From contig NZ_JADPKA010000008.1 in assembly GCF_023073715.1 (NCBI RefSeq), forward strand, positions 124,001-188,000: a DNA stretch of 64,000 bases, read 5' to 3'. Positions within the stretch are counted from its first letter, which is position 1; every line of letters begins with the position of its first letter. The position numbers and the translations under genes were made by a program. This DNA is from Bradyrhizobium sp. 164. Lineage in GTDB: Bacteria; Pseudomonadota; Alphaproteobacteria; Rhizobiales; Xanthobacteraceae. The notes beneath the pieces were generated by a model. The model did no database searches. It was not told the DNA's origin and saw nothing but the letters and a program-made list of their open reading frames with translations. Below are positions 27,640 through 35,962 of this stretch, piece after piece.

Positions 27640-29529
27640 ATGCCTCATGTCGAAGTCGAGGTGACCGAAGTGGCGGGCGAGGCGACTGTTCAGTCCCCTC
27701 GCCGACCTTCGTTGCTGGCTTCGCTGGAGCGCGCACTTGGCCTTCTTGTGGAGATCCCGGCGGCGATCCTGGTCGTCGCCGAGATCGCGATCCTGTTTGC
27801 CGGCGTGGTTGCGCGCTACGGACTGCATCGGCCGCTGATCTGGTCAGACGAGCTCGCCTCGATCCTGTTCCTGTGGCTCGCCATGCTGGGCGCGGCAGTC
27901 GCATTCCGCCGCTCCGAGCACATGCGCATGACCGCGGTCGTCGCCAGTGCCCGGCCCGCGTTGCGGGCCTATCTCGATCTGATCGCGACATCGGCCGCGC
28001 TGGCGTTCCTGGTGCTGATCGTCTGGCCGTCCTGCGACTATGCTTATGAAGAGAGCTACATCACCACACCGGCGCTCCAGATCTCGAATATGTGGCGTGC
28101 TGCGGCGCTGCCGGCCGGCATCGGCTTGATGGCGGCGTTCGCCTTGCTGCGGCTGCTGCGCGCCGCCGATTACCGGATGGTTGCAGCCGCCGTATTGTCG
28201 GTTGCGGTCCTGATCGGCGCATTCTGGCTGGCGGAGCCATCGCTGCGCCCCCTCGGCAATCTCAACCTGGTCATCTTCTTCGTCGGCGTTGCCGGCTTCT
28301 GCGTCTTTGCCGGCGTTCCCATTGCGTTCGGCTTCGGGCTCGCGATCTTCGGCTATCTGGCGCTGACCACGCGCACGCCGGTGATGGTGCTGGTCGGCCG
28401 GATGGATGAGGGCATGAGCCACCTCATCCTGCTCTCGGTGCCGCTGTTCGTGTTCCTGGGGCTGCTGATCGAGATGACCGGCATGGCGCGGGCCATGGTG
28501 GCGTTCCTGGCGAGCCTGCTCGGGCATGTCCGCGGCGGCCTGCATTATGTGCTGGTCGGCGCGATGTACCTGGTCTCCGGCATCTCCGGCGCCAAGGCCG
28601 CCGATATGGCGGCGGTCGCGCCGGTGCTGTTCCCGGAGATGAAGCAGCGCGGCGCCAGGCCCGGCGACCTCGTCGCGCTCCTTGCGGCGACGGGGGCCCA
28701 GACCGAGACCATTCCGCCCAGCCTCGTGCTGATCACCATCGGCTCGGTCACGGGCGTGTCGATCGCCGCCCTCTTCACCGGCGGTCTATTGCCCGGCGTG
28801 GTGCTGGCGATCACGCTCTGCATGCTGGTGTGGTGGCGCTACCGCCACGAGGACATGAGCCACGTCCGCCGCGCCAAGGCATCCGAGGTCGGCAGGACTT
28901 TCATCATCGCCCTGCCCGCACTCGCGCTGCCCTTCGTGATCCGCTACGCCGTGGTCGAGGGCATCGCGACCGCCACCGAGGTCTCCACCATCGGCATCGT
29001 CTACGGCGCCCTTGTCGGCGTTCTGGTGTACCGCCGCTTCGACTGGCGGCGGTTGTTTCCCATGCTGGTCGAGACCGCAGCGCTGTCGGGCGCAATCCTG
29101 CTGATCATCGGCACCGCAACCGGCATGGCGTGGGGCCTGACCCAATCCGGCTTCTCGCGCTCGCTGGCGGCGGCCATGACGGGATTGCCCGGCGGGGCGG
29201 CGACCTTCATCGCCGTCTCGATTCTGGCCTTCACCATTCTCGGCAGCGTGCTGGAGGGCATTCCGGCAATCGTGCTGTTCGGGCCGCTGCTGTTCCCGAT
29301 CGCCCGCGCCGTCGGCGTGCACGAGGTGCACTATGCGATGGTGATCATTCTCGCCATGGGTATCGGGCTATTCGCCCCACCCTTCGGCGTCGGCTATTAT
29401 GCCGCCTGCGCCATTGGACGCGTCGACCCGGCCGAAGGCATCAGGCCGATCTGGGGCTATCTGCTGGCGCTGCTCGTGGGATTGATCATCGTCGCGATCT
29501 TCCCCTGGATCTCGATCGGATTCCTTTAA
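27640..29529 (+). CDS. Fused TRAP transporter permease (DctQ-DctM)
   Basis: A 629-residue membrane protein joining the small DctQ subunit (about 25-175, four helices, WSDELASILFLWLAMLGAAVAFRRSEHM) to the large DctM subunit (about 210-625, many helices, IPIAFGFGLAIFGYL, GAKAADMAAVAPVLFPEMKQRG). Fused forms are known in the family. The start ATG 27640 (MPHVEVEVTEV) was preferred over a frame opening at 27550 inside the binding-protein gene. AGGAGG for the next gene follows its stop. Confidence 0.92.
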   Translation: MPHVEVEVTEVAGEATVQSPRRPSLLASLERALGLLVEIPAAILVVAEIAILFAGVVARYGLHRPLIWSDELASILFLWLAMLGAAVAFRRSEHMRMTAVVASARPALRAYLDLIATSAALAFLVLIVWPSCDYAYEESYITTPALQISNMWRAAALPAGIGLMAAFALLRLLRAADYRMVAAAVLSVAVLIGAFWLAEPSLRPLGNLNLVIFFVGVAGFCVFAGVPIAFGFGLAIFGYLALTTRTPVMVLVGRMDEGMSHLILLSVPLFVFLGLLIEMTGMARAMVAFLASLLGHVRGGLHYVLVGAMYLVSGISGAKAADMAAVAPVLFPEMKQRGARPGDLVALLAATGAQTETIPPSLVLITIGSVTGVSIAALFTGGLLPGVVLAITLCMLVWWRYRHEDMSHVRRAKASEVGRTFIIALPALALPFVIRYAVVEGIATATEVSTIGIVYGALVGVLVYRRFDWRRLFPMLVETAALSGAILLIIGTATGMAWGLTQSGFSRSLAAAMTGLPGGAATFIAVSILAFTILGSVLEGIPAIVLFGPLLFPIARAVGVHEVHYAMVIILAMGIGLFAPPFGVGYYAACAIGRVDPAEGIRPIWGYLLALLVGLIIVAIFPWISIGFL

Positions 29530-29549
29530 GGCGCTTTCAGGAGGTGTCG

Positions 29550-31199
29550 ATGAGTGAGCGGCAGAACCAGTACAATATCGGCCTCGACAAGACCCCCGCC
29601 AATTATGTGCCCCTCAGCCCGTTGAGCTTCCTCGCGCGAAGCGCCGCCGTCTATCCCGATCACGTCAGCAGCGTCTATGAGGGCCGCAGCTTCACCTGGG
29701 CGCAGACGCACGAGCGCTGCCGACGCTTTGCCTCTTACCTGACAGGCAAGGGCATCGGCGTCGGTGACACCGTTGCTGCGATGCTGCCGAACGTTCCGGC
29801 GATGAACGAGGCGCACTTTGCCGTCCCCATGACGGGCGCCGTGCTCAACGCGCTCAACATCCGCCTCGATGCGCCTTCCATCGCGTTTCAGCTTGACCAT
29901 GGCGGGGCCAAGATCATCCTGGTTGACCCGGAATTCTCCGGTGTCATCAGTGACGCACTCGCACACATGACCGGGCCAAGGCCATTCGTGATCGACGTCG
30001 ACGATGCCGCCTTCAAGGGCGGCAAGCGCATCGGCGAGATCGAGTACGAGGACGCCGTCGCGCAAGGCGACCCGAACTTCGAGGCCGTCCTGCCGACCGA
30101 CGAATGGGATGCGATCGCGCTGAGCTACACCTCGGGCACCACGGGAAATCCCAAGGGCGTGGTCACCCATCATCGCGGCGCGTATCTGAATGCCGTCAGC
30201 AACATCCTCGCCGGCAATCTCGGTCAGCACCCGGTGTATCTCTGGACGCTGCCGATGTTCCATTGCAACGGTTGGTGCTTCCCCTGGACCATCGCAGCCT
30301 CAGCCGGCATCAATGTCTGCCTGCGCAAGGTCGAGCCGACCAAAATCTTCGAGCTGATCAGGCAGCACGGCGTCACCCACATGTGCGGCGCGCCGATCGT
30401 CTACAACACGCTGATCAATGCGCCCGACGCGCCAAAGGGCGAGGTCGCGCGCCGCGTCGTCGGCCTGATCGCAGGTGCGGCGCCGCCCGTCGCCGTGCTC
30501 GAAGGCGCCGAAAGCATCGGCATCAAGCTGACGCATGTCTACGGGCTGACCGAGGTCTACGGCCCCGCCTCCGTCTGCGCCGAGCAGCCCGGCTGGGACG
30601 AGCTTCCGCCCGCCGAACGCGCGCGCATGAAGCGCCGGCAAGGCGTGCCCTACCCGCTTCAGGAAGCCGTCACCGTCATCAATCCGCAGACGATGCAAGA
30701 GGTGCCGCGCGACGGCGAGACCATCGGCGAGGTCATGTTCCGCGGCAACATCGTGATGAAGGGCTACCTCAAGAACGAGAAGGCGACCAAGGAAGCCTTC
30801 GAGGGCGGCTGGTTTCACACCGGCGACCTCGGCGTGCTCGACGAGCACGGCTACGTCATCATCAAGGACCGGTCCAAGGATATTATCATCTCCGGCGGCG
30901 AGAACATCTCATCCGTCGAGGTCGAGGACATCCTCTACAAGCACCCGGCCGTGCTGTTCGCCGCCGTGGTCGCCAAGCCCGATCCGAAATGGGGCGAGGT
31001 GCCCTGCGCCTTCGTCGAGCTGAAGGACGGCGCCAGCGCGAGCGAGGCTGACATCATCGCCTTCTGCCGCAGCCACATGTCTGGGTTCAAGACGCCGAAA
31101 GCTGTCGTATTCGGGCCGATTCCAAAGACTTCGACCGGCAAGATCCAGAAATTCCTGCTGCGCAACGAGGTCGGCTCGGCCAAGGCGATCTCGGCCTGA
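29550..31199 (+). CDS. Acyl-CoA synthetase (AMP-forming, fatty-acid type)
   Basis: Activates a carboxylic acid to its CoA thioester through an acyl-AMP. The 549-residue protein has the P-loop YTSGTTGNPKGVVTHHRG, the A5 motif YGLTEVYGP, the A7/A8 hinge FHTGDLGVLDEHGYVIIKDRSKDIIISGGENIS and the C-terminal lysine in KTSTGKIQKF. The frame is open well upstream inside the permease gene, but ATG 29550 has a near-perfect CAGGAGGTG seven bases away. Its place behind a TRAP system suggests it activates the imported acid. Chain-length specificity cannot be read from sequence. Confidence 0.92.
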   Translation: MSERQNQYNIGLDKTPANYVPLSPLSFLARSAAVYPDHVSSVYEGRSFTWAQTHERCRRFASYLTGKGIGVGDTVAAMLPNVPAMNEAHFAVPMTGAVLNALNIRLDAPSIAFQLDHGGAKIILVDPEFSGVISDALAHMTGPRPFVIDVDDAAFKGGKRIGEIEYEDAVAQGDPNFEAVLPTDEWDAIALSYTSGTTGNPKGVVTHHRGAYLNAVSNILAGNLGQHPVYLWTLPMFHCNGWCFPWTIAASAGINVCLRKVEPTKIFELIRQHGVTHMCGAPIVYNTLINAPDAPKGEVARRVVGLIAGAAPPVAVLEGAESIGIKLTHVYGLTEVYGPASVCAEQPGWDELPPAERARMKRRQGVPYPLQEAVTVINPQTMQEVPRDGETIGEVMFRGNIVMKGYLKNEKATKEAFEGGWFHTGDLGVLDEHGYVIIKDRSKDIIISGGENISSVEVEDILYKHPAVLFAAVVAKPDPKWGEVPCAFVELKDGASASEADIIAFCRSHMSGFKTPKAVVFGPIPKTSTGKIQKFLLRNEVGSAKAISA

Positions 31200-31223
31200 G
31201 GTCACCTCGCGCAGCCTGCGAGT

Positions 31224-31262
31224 AAATCCTGCTCCCACGCCTGTTTGGTGGGGCAGGATTTT
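31224..31262. terminator. Bidirectional terminator
   Basis: AAATCCTGCTCCCAC pairs with GTGGGGCAGGATTT with one bulge, followed by TTGCTTT on the plus strand and preceded by an A-run for the other. It separates the convergent acyl-CoA synthetase and second TRAP operon. Confidence 0.85.
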
Positions 31263-31271
31263 GCTTTGTCC

Positions 31272-32249
31272 TCACATCTTCTTGTAGGCGTCGATCAGCG
31301 CCTGGCCATCGGGTCCGGCCTTCTTGAGCCAGTCGGCGGTGAGCTGCTCGCCGATCTTCTGGAAGCCGGCCTTGAGGGCGGGGCTCGGCGGCTCCACCGT
31401 CATGCCTTTGGCCTTGAGCTGTTCGATGTACCAGGTGCTCTTGTCTTGCCAGGCCTTCCAGCCGCGGGTTTCCGCCGTCGCAGCCGCCTTGAGGATCGCC
31501 TCCTGCGTCGGCTTGTCGAGCGCCTCGAACGCGGCCTTGTTCACGAAGGTGTAGTCCTTCGGAATCCAGGCCTGCACGTCGTAGAAGTATTTGAGCGACT
31601 CCCAGGCCTTCGCATCGTAACCCGTGCCGCCCGACGACATGAAGGAGTTCACCACGCCGGTCGCAAGTGCCTGCGGCAGTTCGGCAGCCTGGATCGTGAC
31701 CGATTGTGCGCCGACCAACTCGCCGATGCGCGCGGTGCCGACATTATAGGCGCGCCACTTCAGGCCCTTCATGTCTTCGATCGTCGCGAGCGGCTTGTTG
31801 ACGTAGACGCCCTGCGGCGCCCACGGCACGGCGAACAGCAGCTTGAGGCCCTGCGCATCGAGCTTCTTGGCGATCGCGGACTTGGAGGCCTGATACAGCT
31901 TCATCGCGTCGGGGAAGCTGGTCGCGAGGAACGGCACGACGTCGACACCGAAGAGCGGGTCCTCGTTCTCGTGGATCGACAGCAGCACCTCACCCATCTG
32001 CGCCTGCCCGGTCACCACCGCGCGCTTGATGTCGGGCGCCTTGAACAGCGAGGCCCCCGGATGAACGGTGATCTGGAGCTTGCCGGACGTGGCGGCCTCG
32101 ACGTCCTTGGCGAAGGCGATCAGATTTTCGGAGTGCGGATTGTCGGCAGGATAGGCGGCCGGCAAATTCCATTTGGTCTGGGCCAAAGCAGGTGCCGCGG
32201 CCATCACGACGCCGGCGATCAGGCACGCGCGGACTAAACGAGACATCAT
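31272..32249 (-). CDS. TRAP transporter substrate-binding protein (second system)
   Basis: A 325-residue periplasmic receptor with a Sec signal (VRACLIAGVVMAAAPALAQ) and a DctP fold (HPGASLFKAPDIKRAVVTGQAQMGEVLLS, LKWRAYNVGTARIGELVGAQ, GVVNSFMSSGGTGYDAKAWE). Two adjacent ATGs occur; 32249 was chosen because AAGGAG lies seven bases before it. It is the last gene of a dctQ-dctM-dctP operon. It is only distantly similar to the first receptor in the window, so the two systems probably take different acids. Confidence 0.92.
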   Translation of the reverse strand: MMSRLVRACLIAGVVMAAAPALAQTKWNLPAAYPADNPHSENLIAFAKDVEAATSGKLQITVHPGASLFKAPDIKRAVVTGQAQMGEVLLSIHENEDPLFGVDVVPFLATSFPDAMKLYQASKSAIAKKLDAQGLKLLFAVPWAPQGVYVNKPLATIEDMKGLKWRAYNVGTARIGELVGAQSVTIQAAELPQALATGVVNSFMSSGGTGYDAKAWESLKYFYDVQAWIPKDYTFVNKAAFEALDKPTQEAILKAAATAETRGWKAWQDKSTWYIEQLKAKGMTVEPPSPALKAGFQKIGEQLTADWLKKAGPDGQALIDAYKKM

Positions 32250-32288
32250 CGGGCTTCTCCTTAAGGTCAATCTGAAAGACGGGTATGC

Positions 32289-33602
32289 TCAGTCTGGGAA
32301 AGCAAGCTTCGGCAAGAACATCACGATCTGCGGATACTCCGTGATGATGAACACGGCGGCCAGCAGCAGGACGAAGAATGGGAAGGCCGCCCGTGCAACG
32401 GTGAACGTATCGCGGCCACTCATGTTCTGGAGCACGAACAGATTGAAGCCCACCGGTGGCGTGATTTGCGCCATCTCGACGTGGATGATGAGATAGACGC
32501 CGAACCAGACCAGATCGAGGCCCGCCTGCCTGACCATGGGCAGTACGATGACGGCGGTCAGGACGATCATCGAAATGCCGTCGATCAGGCATCCCAGGAT
32601 GATGTACATGATGCTGAGATAGAGGGCGAGCATGCCGGGTGTGAGCTGCTGCCCCTGGACCCAGGTGGCGAGCGCCGCCGGAATACCCGTATAGGCCATC
32701 GCAGCCGTCGTATAGGCCGCGCCTGCCAGGATTAGCATGATCATGCAGGTCAGGCGCGTCGCGCTCATGATGCTCTCGAGGAAGTTCTTGCGCGTGAGCG
32801 TGCCGCTCCACCACGCCAGCAGCAGCGCGCCTGAGACACCCCACGCAGCGCATTCCGTCGCCGTCGCGAAGCCGAGCACGAGCGACAGGAAGACCGTCAG
32901 GATCAGCAGCAGGCAGGGCGCCAGCTTGGCCGACTCGCGGAGCTTCTGCCGGAACGGCATCGGCGGATCGCGCGGCGGAATTTTCTTTGGGTTGAGCAGC
33001 GACCAGATGATGATGTAGCCGGAATAGAGCACAATCACGAGCACGCCCGGCAGGAAGCCGCCGAGGAACACCTGGAGCACGGAGACATTCGCCGTGACGG
33101 CATAGACCACCATCGGGATTGAGGGCGGAATCAAGAGCCCGAGCGTGCCGGAGCCCGCGAGCGATCCGAGGCTCAGGCCCTTGTCGTAGCCACGCTTGTC
33201 GAGTTCCGGCAGTGCGATCTTGCCGATGGTCGCACAGGTCGCGGCCGACGAGCCCGACACCGCCGCGAAGATGCCGCAGCCGATCACATTCACATGCGTC
33301 AGCCGTCCCGGCAGCCACTGCACCCAGGGTGACAGGCCGCGGAACATCTCTTCCGATAATTTTGTCCGGAAAAGTATCTCTCCCATCCAGACGAACAGCG
33401 GCAGTGCAGCCAGCGTCCAGGACGCGCTCGCGCTCCAGGTCGTGGTGGCGAGCACCGTACCGAGCGGCAAACTCGTCGTTAGCGCCATCGCCACGAAGCC
33501 GACGAGCCCGAGCGAGACCGCGATCCAGACGCCGCTGCCGAGCAGCAGGATCATGACGCCGAGCAGGATGAACGACAGCTCGATCATGCCGAGATTGGCC
33601 AT
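32289..33602 (-). CDS. TRAP transporter large permease DctM (second system)
   Basis: A 437-residue membrane protein with about twelve helices and DctM motifs AVSGSSAATCATIGKIALPELDKRGYDKGLSLG and GCLIDGISMIVLTAVIVLPMV. ATG 33602 has GGAGG six bases upstream; a TTG two codons earlier is less likely. It begins 2 bases after the dctQ stop. Sodium-driven symport with the DctP receptor is the family mechanism. Confidence 0.94.
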   Translation of the reverse strand: MANLGMIELSFILLGVMILLLGSGVWIAVSLGLVGFVAMALTTSLPLGTVLATTTWSASASWTLAALPLFVWMGEILFRTKLSEEMFRGLSPWVQWLPGRLTHVNVIGCGIFAAVSGSSAATCATIGKIALPELDKRGYDKGLSLGSLAGSGTLGLLIPPSIPMVVYAVTANVSVLQVFLGGFLPGVLVIVLYSGYIIIWSLLNPKKIPPRDPPMPFRQKLRESAKLAPCLLLILTVFLSLVLGFATATECAAWGVSGALLLAWWSGTLTRKNFLESIMSATRLTCMIMLILAGAAYTTAAMAYTGIPAALATWVQGQQLTPGMLALYLSIMYIILGCLIDGISMIVLTAVIVLPMVRQAGLDLVWFGVYLIIHVEMAQITPPVGFNLFVLQNMSGRDTFTVARAAFPFFVLLLAAVFIITEYPQIVMFLPKLAFPD

Positions 33603-33604
33603 GC

Positions 33605-34198
33605 TCAACCTCCGCCGCCCTGCGAGATGCGCTCGATGAATTCGTCGGGCGTCTCGTCCGGCGAGCCCTTCTCGTAGCTCGGCCGGTTGCCGCCGACGAC
33701 ATTGACCATTTCATCGATCAGCGCGATCGACAGGATCGCAAGGCCGCCAGCAAAGCCGAGCTGCGGAATCCAGAGCGGAAGCGCGACGACGCCCTGCGCC
33801 ACGTCGTTAAAGCGCCAGGAATCGTAGGTCATCCGCACGGCATGCCAGGTGAAATAGAGGATGAACGCCGCGGCAATGCCGAGCGCAACGATCTCAGCCA
33901 CCTGCTTGGTCCGCCCGTGCAGACGCTCCAGCAGCAGGCCGACACGGATCATCTCTCCGCGCTTGAAGGTGTGCGCGAGTCCTAGGAAAGCCATCGCGGC
34001 CATGCACCAGGACGCGAAATCGTCGCCGGCGGGAATGTTGATCGCAAACTGACGCCCGACCGACATGACCATCATGATTGCAAAGATCGCAACCAGGAAG
34101 ACGCCCGCGGCGTAGCCCGCGCCGAGATAAAGGAGGTCCAGAGCGCGTCGCACCAGTCCTCGAGCCGCTACATCGTCCGCTGCCAACGCAATCCCCAT
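33605..34198 (-). CDS. TRAP transporter small permease DctQ (second system)
   Basis: A 197-residue protein with four helices typical of DctQ (VFLVAIFAIMMVMSVGRQF, DDFASWCMAAMAFLGLAHTFKRGEMIRVGLLLE, ALGIAAAFILYFTWHAV, GGLAILSIALIDEMV). It starts the operon at ATG 34198. The 164-base space upstream to the MBL gene should hold the promoter. The C-terminal 35 residues are polar and probably cytoplasmic. Confidence 0.92.
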   Translation of the reverse strand: MGIALAADDVAARGLVRRALDLLYLGAGYAAGVFLVAIFAIMMVMSVGRQFAINIPAGDDFASWCMAAMAFLGLAHTFKRGEMIRVGLLLERLHGRTKQVAEIVALGIAAAFILYFTWHAVRMTYDSWRFNDVAQGVVALPLWIPQLGFAGGLAILSIALIDEMVNVVGGNRPSYEKGSPDETPDEFIERISQGGGG

Positions 34199-34362
34199 CT
34201 TCACATGAGGCGATTCAACCGACCCCGGCGATTGCACGTCAAGTGCTGGTCCTGCTTGAATATCGCCCTGTCCGACGCCTGTCTTTCAGACGTTAGATCA
34301 ACATGATGAGGCGGCCACAAGCAAGGTGTATGCCGGCTGCCAGGAGAATTTCCACCGCGGGT

Positions 34363-35160
34363 TTAGTGCGTCTCCAGTCGCAGCCCGTCATAGGCCGGCA
34401 CCACGCCCGCGGGCAGCGACTGCCTGATGACCTCGTAATCGACGTCGGCGGTCATGTTGGTGATGACCGCGCGCTTCGGCTTGAAACGTTCGATCCACGA
34501 CAGCGCATCGTTGATGCTGAAATGGCTGACATGACTGGTGTAGCGCAGGCCGTCGACGATCCAGAGGTCCAGATTTTCCAATGCGCCCCAGCTCTCGCGC
34601 GGGATGTCGTTGAGGTCGGGTGTGTAGGCGGCATCCCCGATGCGGTAGCCGAGCGCGGGAATATTGCCGTGCTGCACCAGGAAGGCGGTCATCGTCACCG
34701 CGCCGCCCTTCCCCAAAATCGTCTGACTTTCGCCCGCCTCGATCGAATGCCGCGTCAGGATCGGCGGATAGTCGCTGCCCTCCGGCGAGATGAAGCAGTA
34801 GGAGAACCGCGACAGGATGTCCTTCGCGGTCGACTGGTTGAAGTAGGTCGGGATGCGCCGTCGCATGTGCATGACGACCGAACGCAGATCGTCCATGCCA
34901 TGGGTCTGGTCGGCATGCTCGTGGGTCAAGAACACGGCATCGATGTGGTCGACGTTGGTGGAAAGCAATTGCTCGCGCAGGTCCGGCGAGGTGTCGATCA
35001 AGATGCGTGTGGTGCCGTGCTCGGACTTTCGTTCGACCAGCAGCGAGCAGCGGCGACGGCGGTTCTTGGGATTGTTGGGATCGCAGGCGCCCCAGCCGAG
35101 CGCCGGGCGCGGCACGCCGGCGGAGGAGCCGCAGCCCAGGATCGTCAGCGTCAGTGTCAT
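34363..35160 (-). CDS. MBL-fold hydrolase, PhnP-like, with altered metal site
   Basis: A 265-residue metallo-beta-lactamase-fold protein of the PhnP/phosphodiesterase-like group (ILGCGSSAGVPRPALGWGACDPNNPKNRR). Metal-1 ligands are present: H80, H82 and H164. Of the metal-2 ligands, D84 and bridging D182 remain, but the HxHxDH motif ends in Q85 (HEHADQ) and the last His is N235 (AVITNMTAD where relatives have LTHM). It lies at the end of the dac-tmk-holB-metG-tatD operon, a position I recall as conserved in rhizobia. Substrate unknown; activity may need one metal only. Confidence 0.85.
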   Translation of the reverse strand: MTLTLTILGCGSSAGVPRPALGWGACDPNNPKNRRRRCSLLVERKSEHGTTRILIDTSPDLREQLLSTNVDHIDAVFLTHEHADQTHGMDDLRSVVMHMRRRIPTYFNQSTAKDILSRFSYCFISPEGSDYPPILTRHSIEAGESQTILGKGGAVTMTAFLVQHGNIPALGYRIGDAAYTPDLNDIPRESWGALENLDLWIVDGLRYTSHVSHFSINDALSWIERFKPKRAVITNMTADVDYEVIRQSLPAGVVPAYDGLRLETH

Positions 35161-35173
35161 GCGGCTCCCAGTC

Positions 35174-35950
35174 TCAAGCTTTCACCTTCGAGAACAGACG
35201 GAAGAAGTTTTCGGTGGTCTGGCGCGAGATTTCCTCGGTCGACACGCCGCGTGTCTCGGCGAGCACCTTTGCGACTTCGACCACATAGGCCGGTTCGTTG
35301 CGTTTGCCCCGGAATTTTCCGGGCGCAAGATAAGGCGAGTCCGTCTCGACCAGAATACGATCGCGCGGCAGTTCGGCCGCAAGCGCGCGCAGGGATTCCG
35401 ACTTCTTGAAGGTCAGGATACCCGTGAAGCCGATATACAGCCCGAGCGAGACCGCCTTCAGCGCCAGCTCGCGCCCGCCGGTGTAACAATGCAGCACCGC
35501 GCGAAACGATCCGCGTGCGGCCTCATCCTCCAGGATGCTGGCACAGTCCTCGTCCGCCTCGCGGGTGTGGATCACCAGCGGCAGGCCGGTGGCGCGGGCG
35601 GCGGCAATGTGGGCGCGAAAGCCCCTCGCCTGCGCCTCCGGTGAGCCGTTGTCATAGAAATAATCGAGCCCGGCTTCACCGAGCGCGACGACCTTGGGAT
35701 GCTGCGTCAGCGCGATCAGCTCGTCCGGCGCGATGCCGTCCTCCTCATCCGCATTGTGCGGGTGAGTGCCGACCGAGCAATAGACATCGTCGTAGCGCTC
35801 GGCAATGGCGACGAGATCGTTCAGCTTCCGCACCCGCGTCGAGATCGTGACCATGCGTTTGACGCCGGCTGCACGCGCACGCGACACGATCCCGTCGAGA
35901 TCTTCCGCAAAGTCCGGAAAATCCAGGTGGCAATGACTGTCGACCAGCAT
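35174..35950 (-). CDS. TatD-family metal-dependent hydrolase
   Basis: A 258-residue TIM-barrel hydrolase of the amidohydrolase superfamily; members act as 3'-5' exonucleases on single-stranded DNA or RNA and as D-aminoacyl-tRNA deacylases. It shows the N-terminal DSHCHLDF, VALGEAGLDYFYDN, PLVIHTREADED, VLHCYTGG, GFTGILTF and DRILVETDSPYLAPGKFRGKRNEPAYV. The metal-binding residues are all present. It starts 12 bases after the metG stop and precedes the MBL gene by 13 bases, so all three are co-transcribed. Confidence 0.95.
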   Translation of the reverse strand: MLVDSHCHLDFPDFAEDLDGIVSRARAAGVKRMVTISTRVRKLNDLVAIAERYDDVYCSVGTHPHNADEEDGIAPDELIALTQHPKVVALGEAGLDYFYDNGSPEAQARGFRAHIAAARATGLPLVIHTREADEDCASILEDEAARGSFRAVLHCYTGGRELALKAVSLGLYIGFTGILTFKKSESLRALAAELPRDRILVETDSPYLAPGKFRGKRNEPAYVVEVAKVLAETRGVSTEEISRQTTENFFRLFSKVKA

Positions 35951-35962
35951 CGCGCGACCGCC

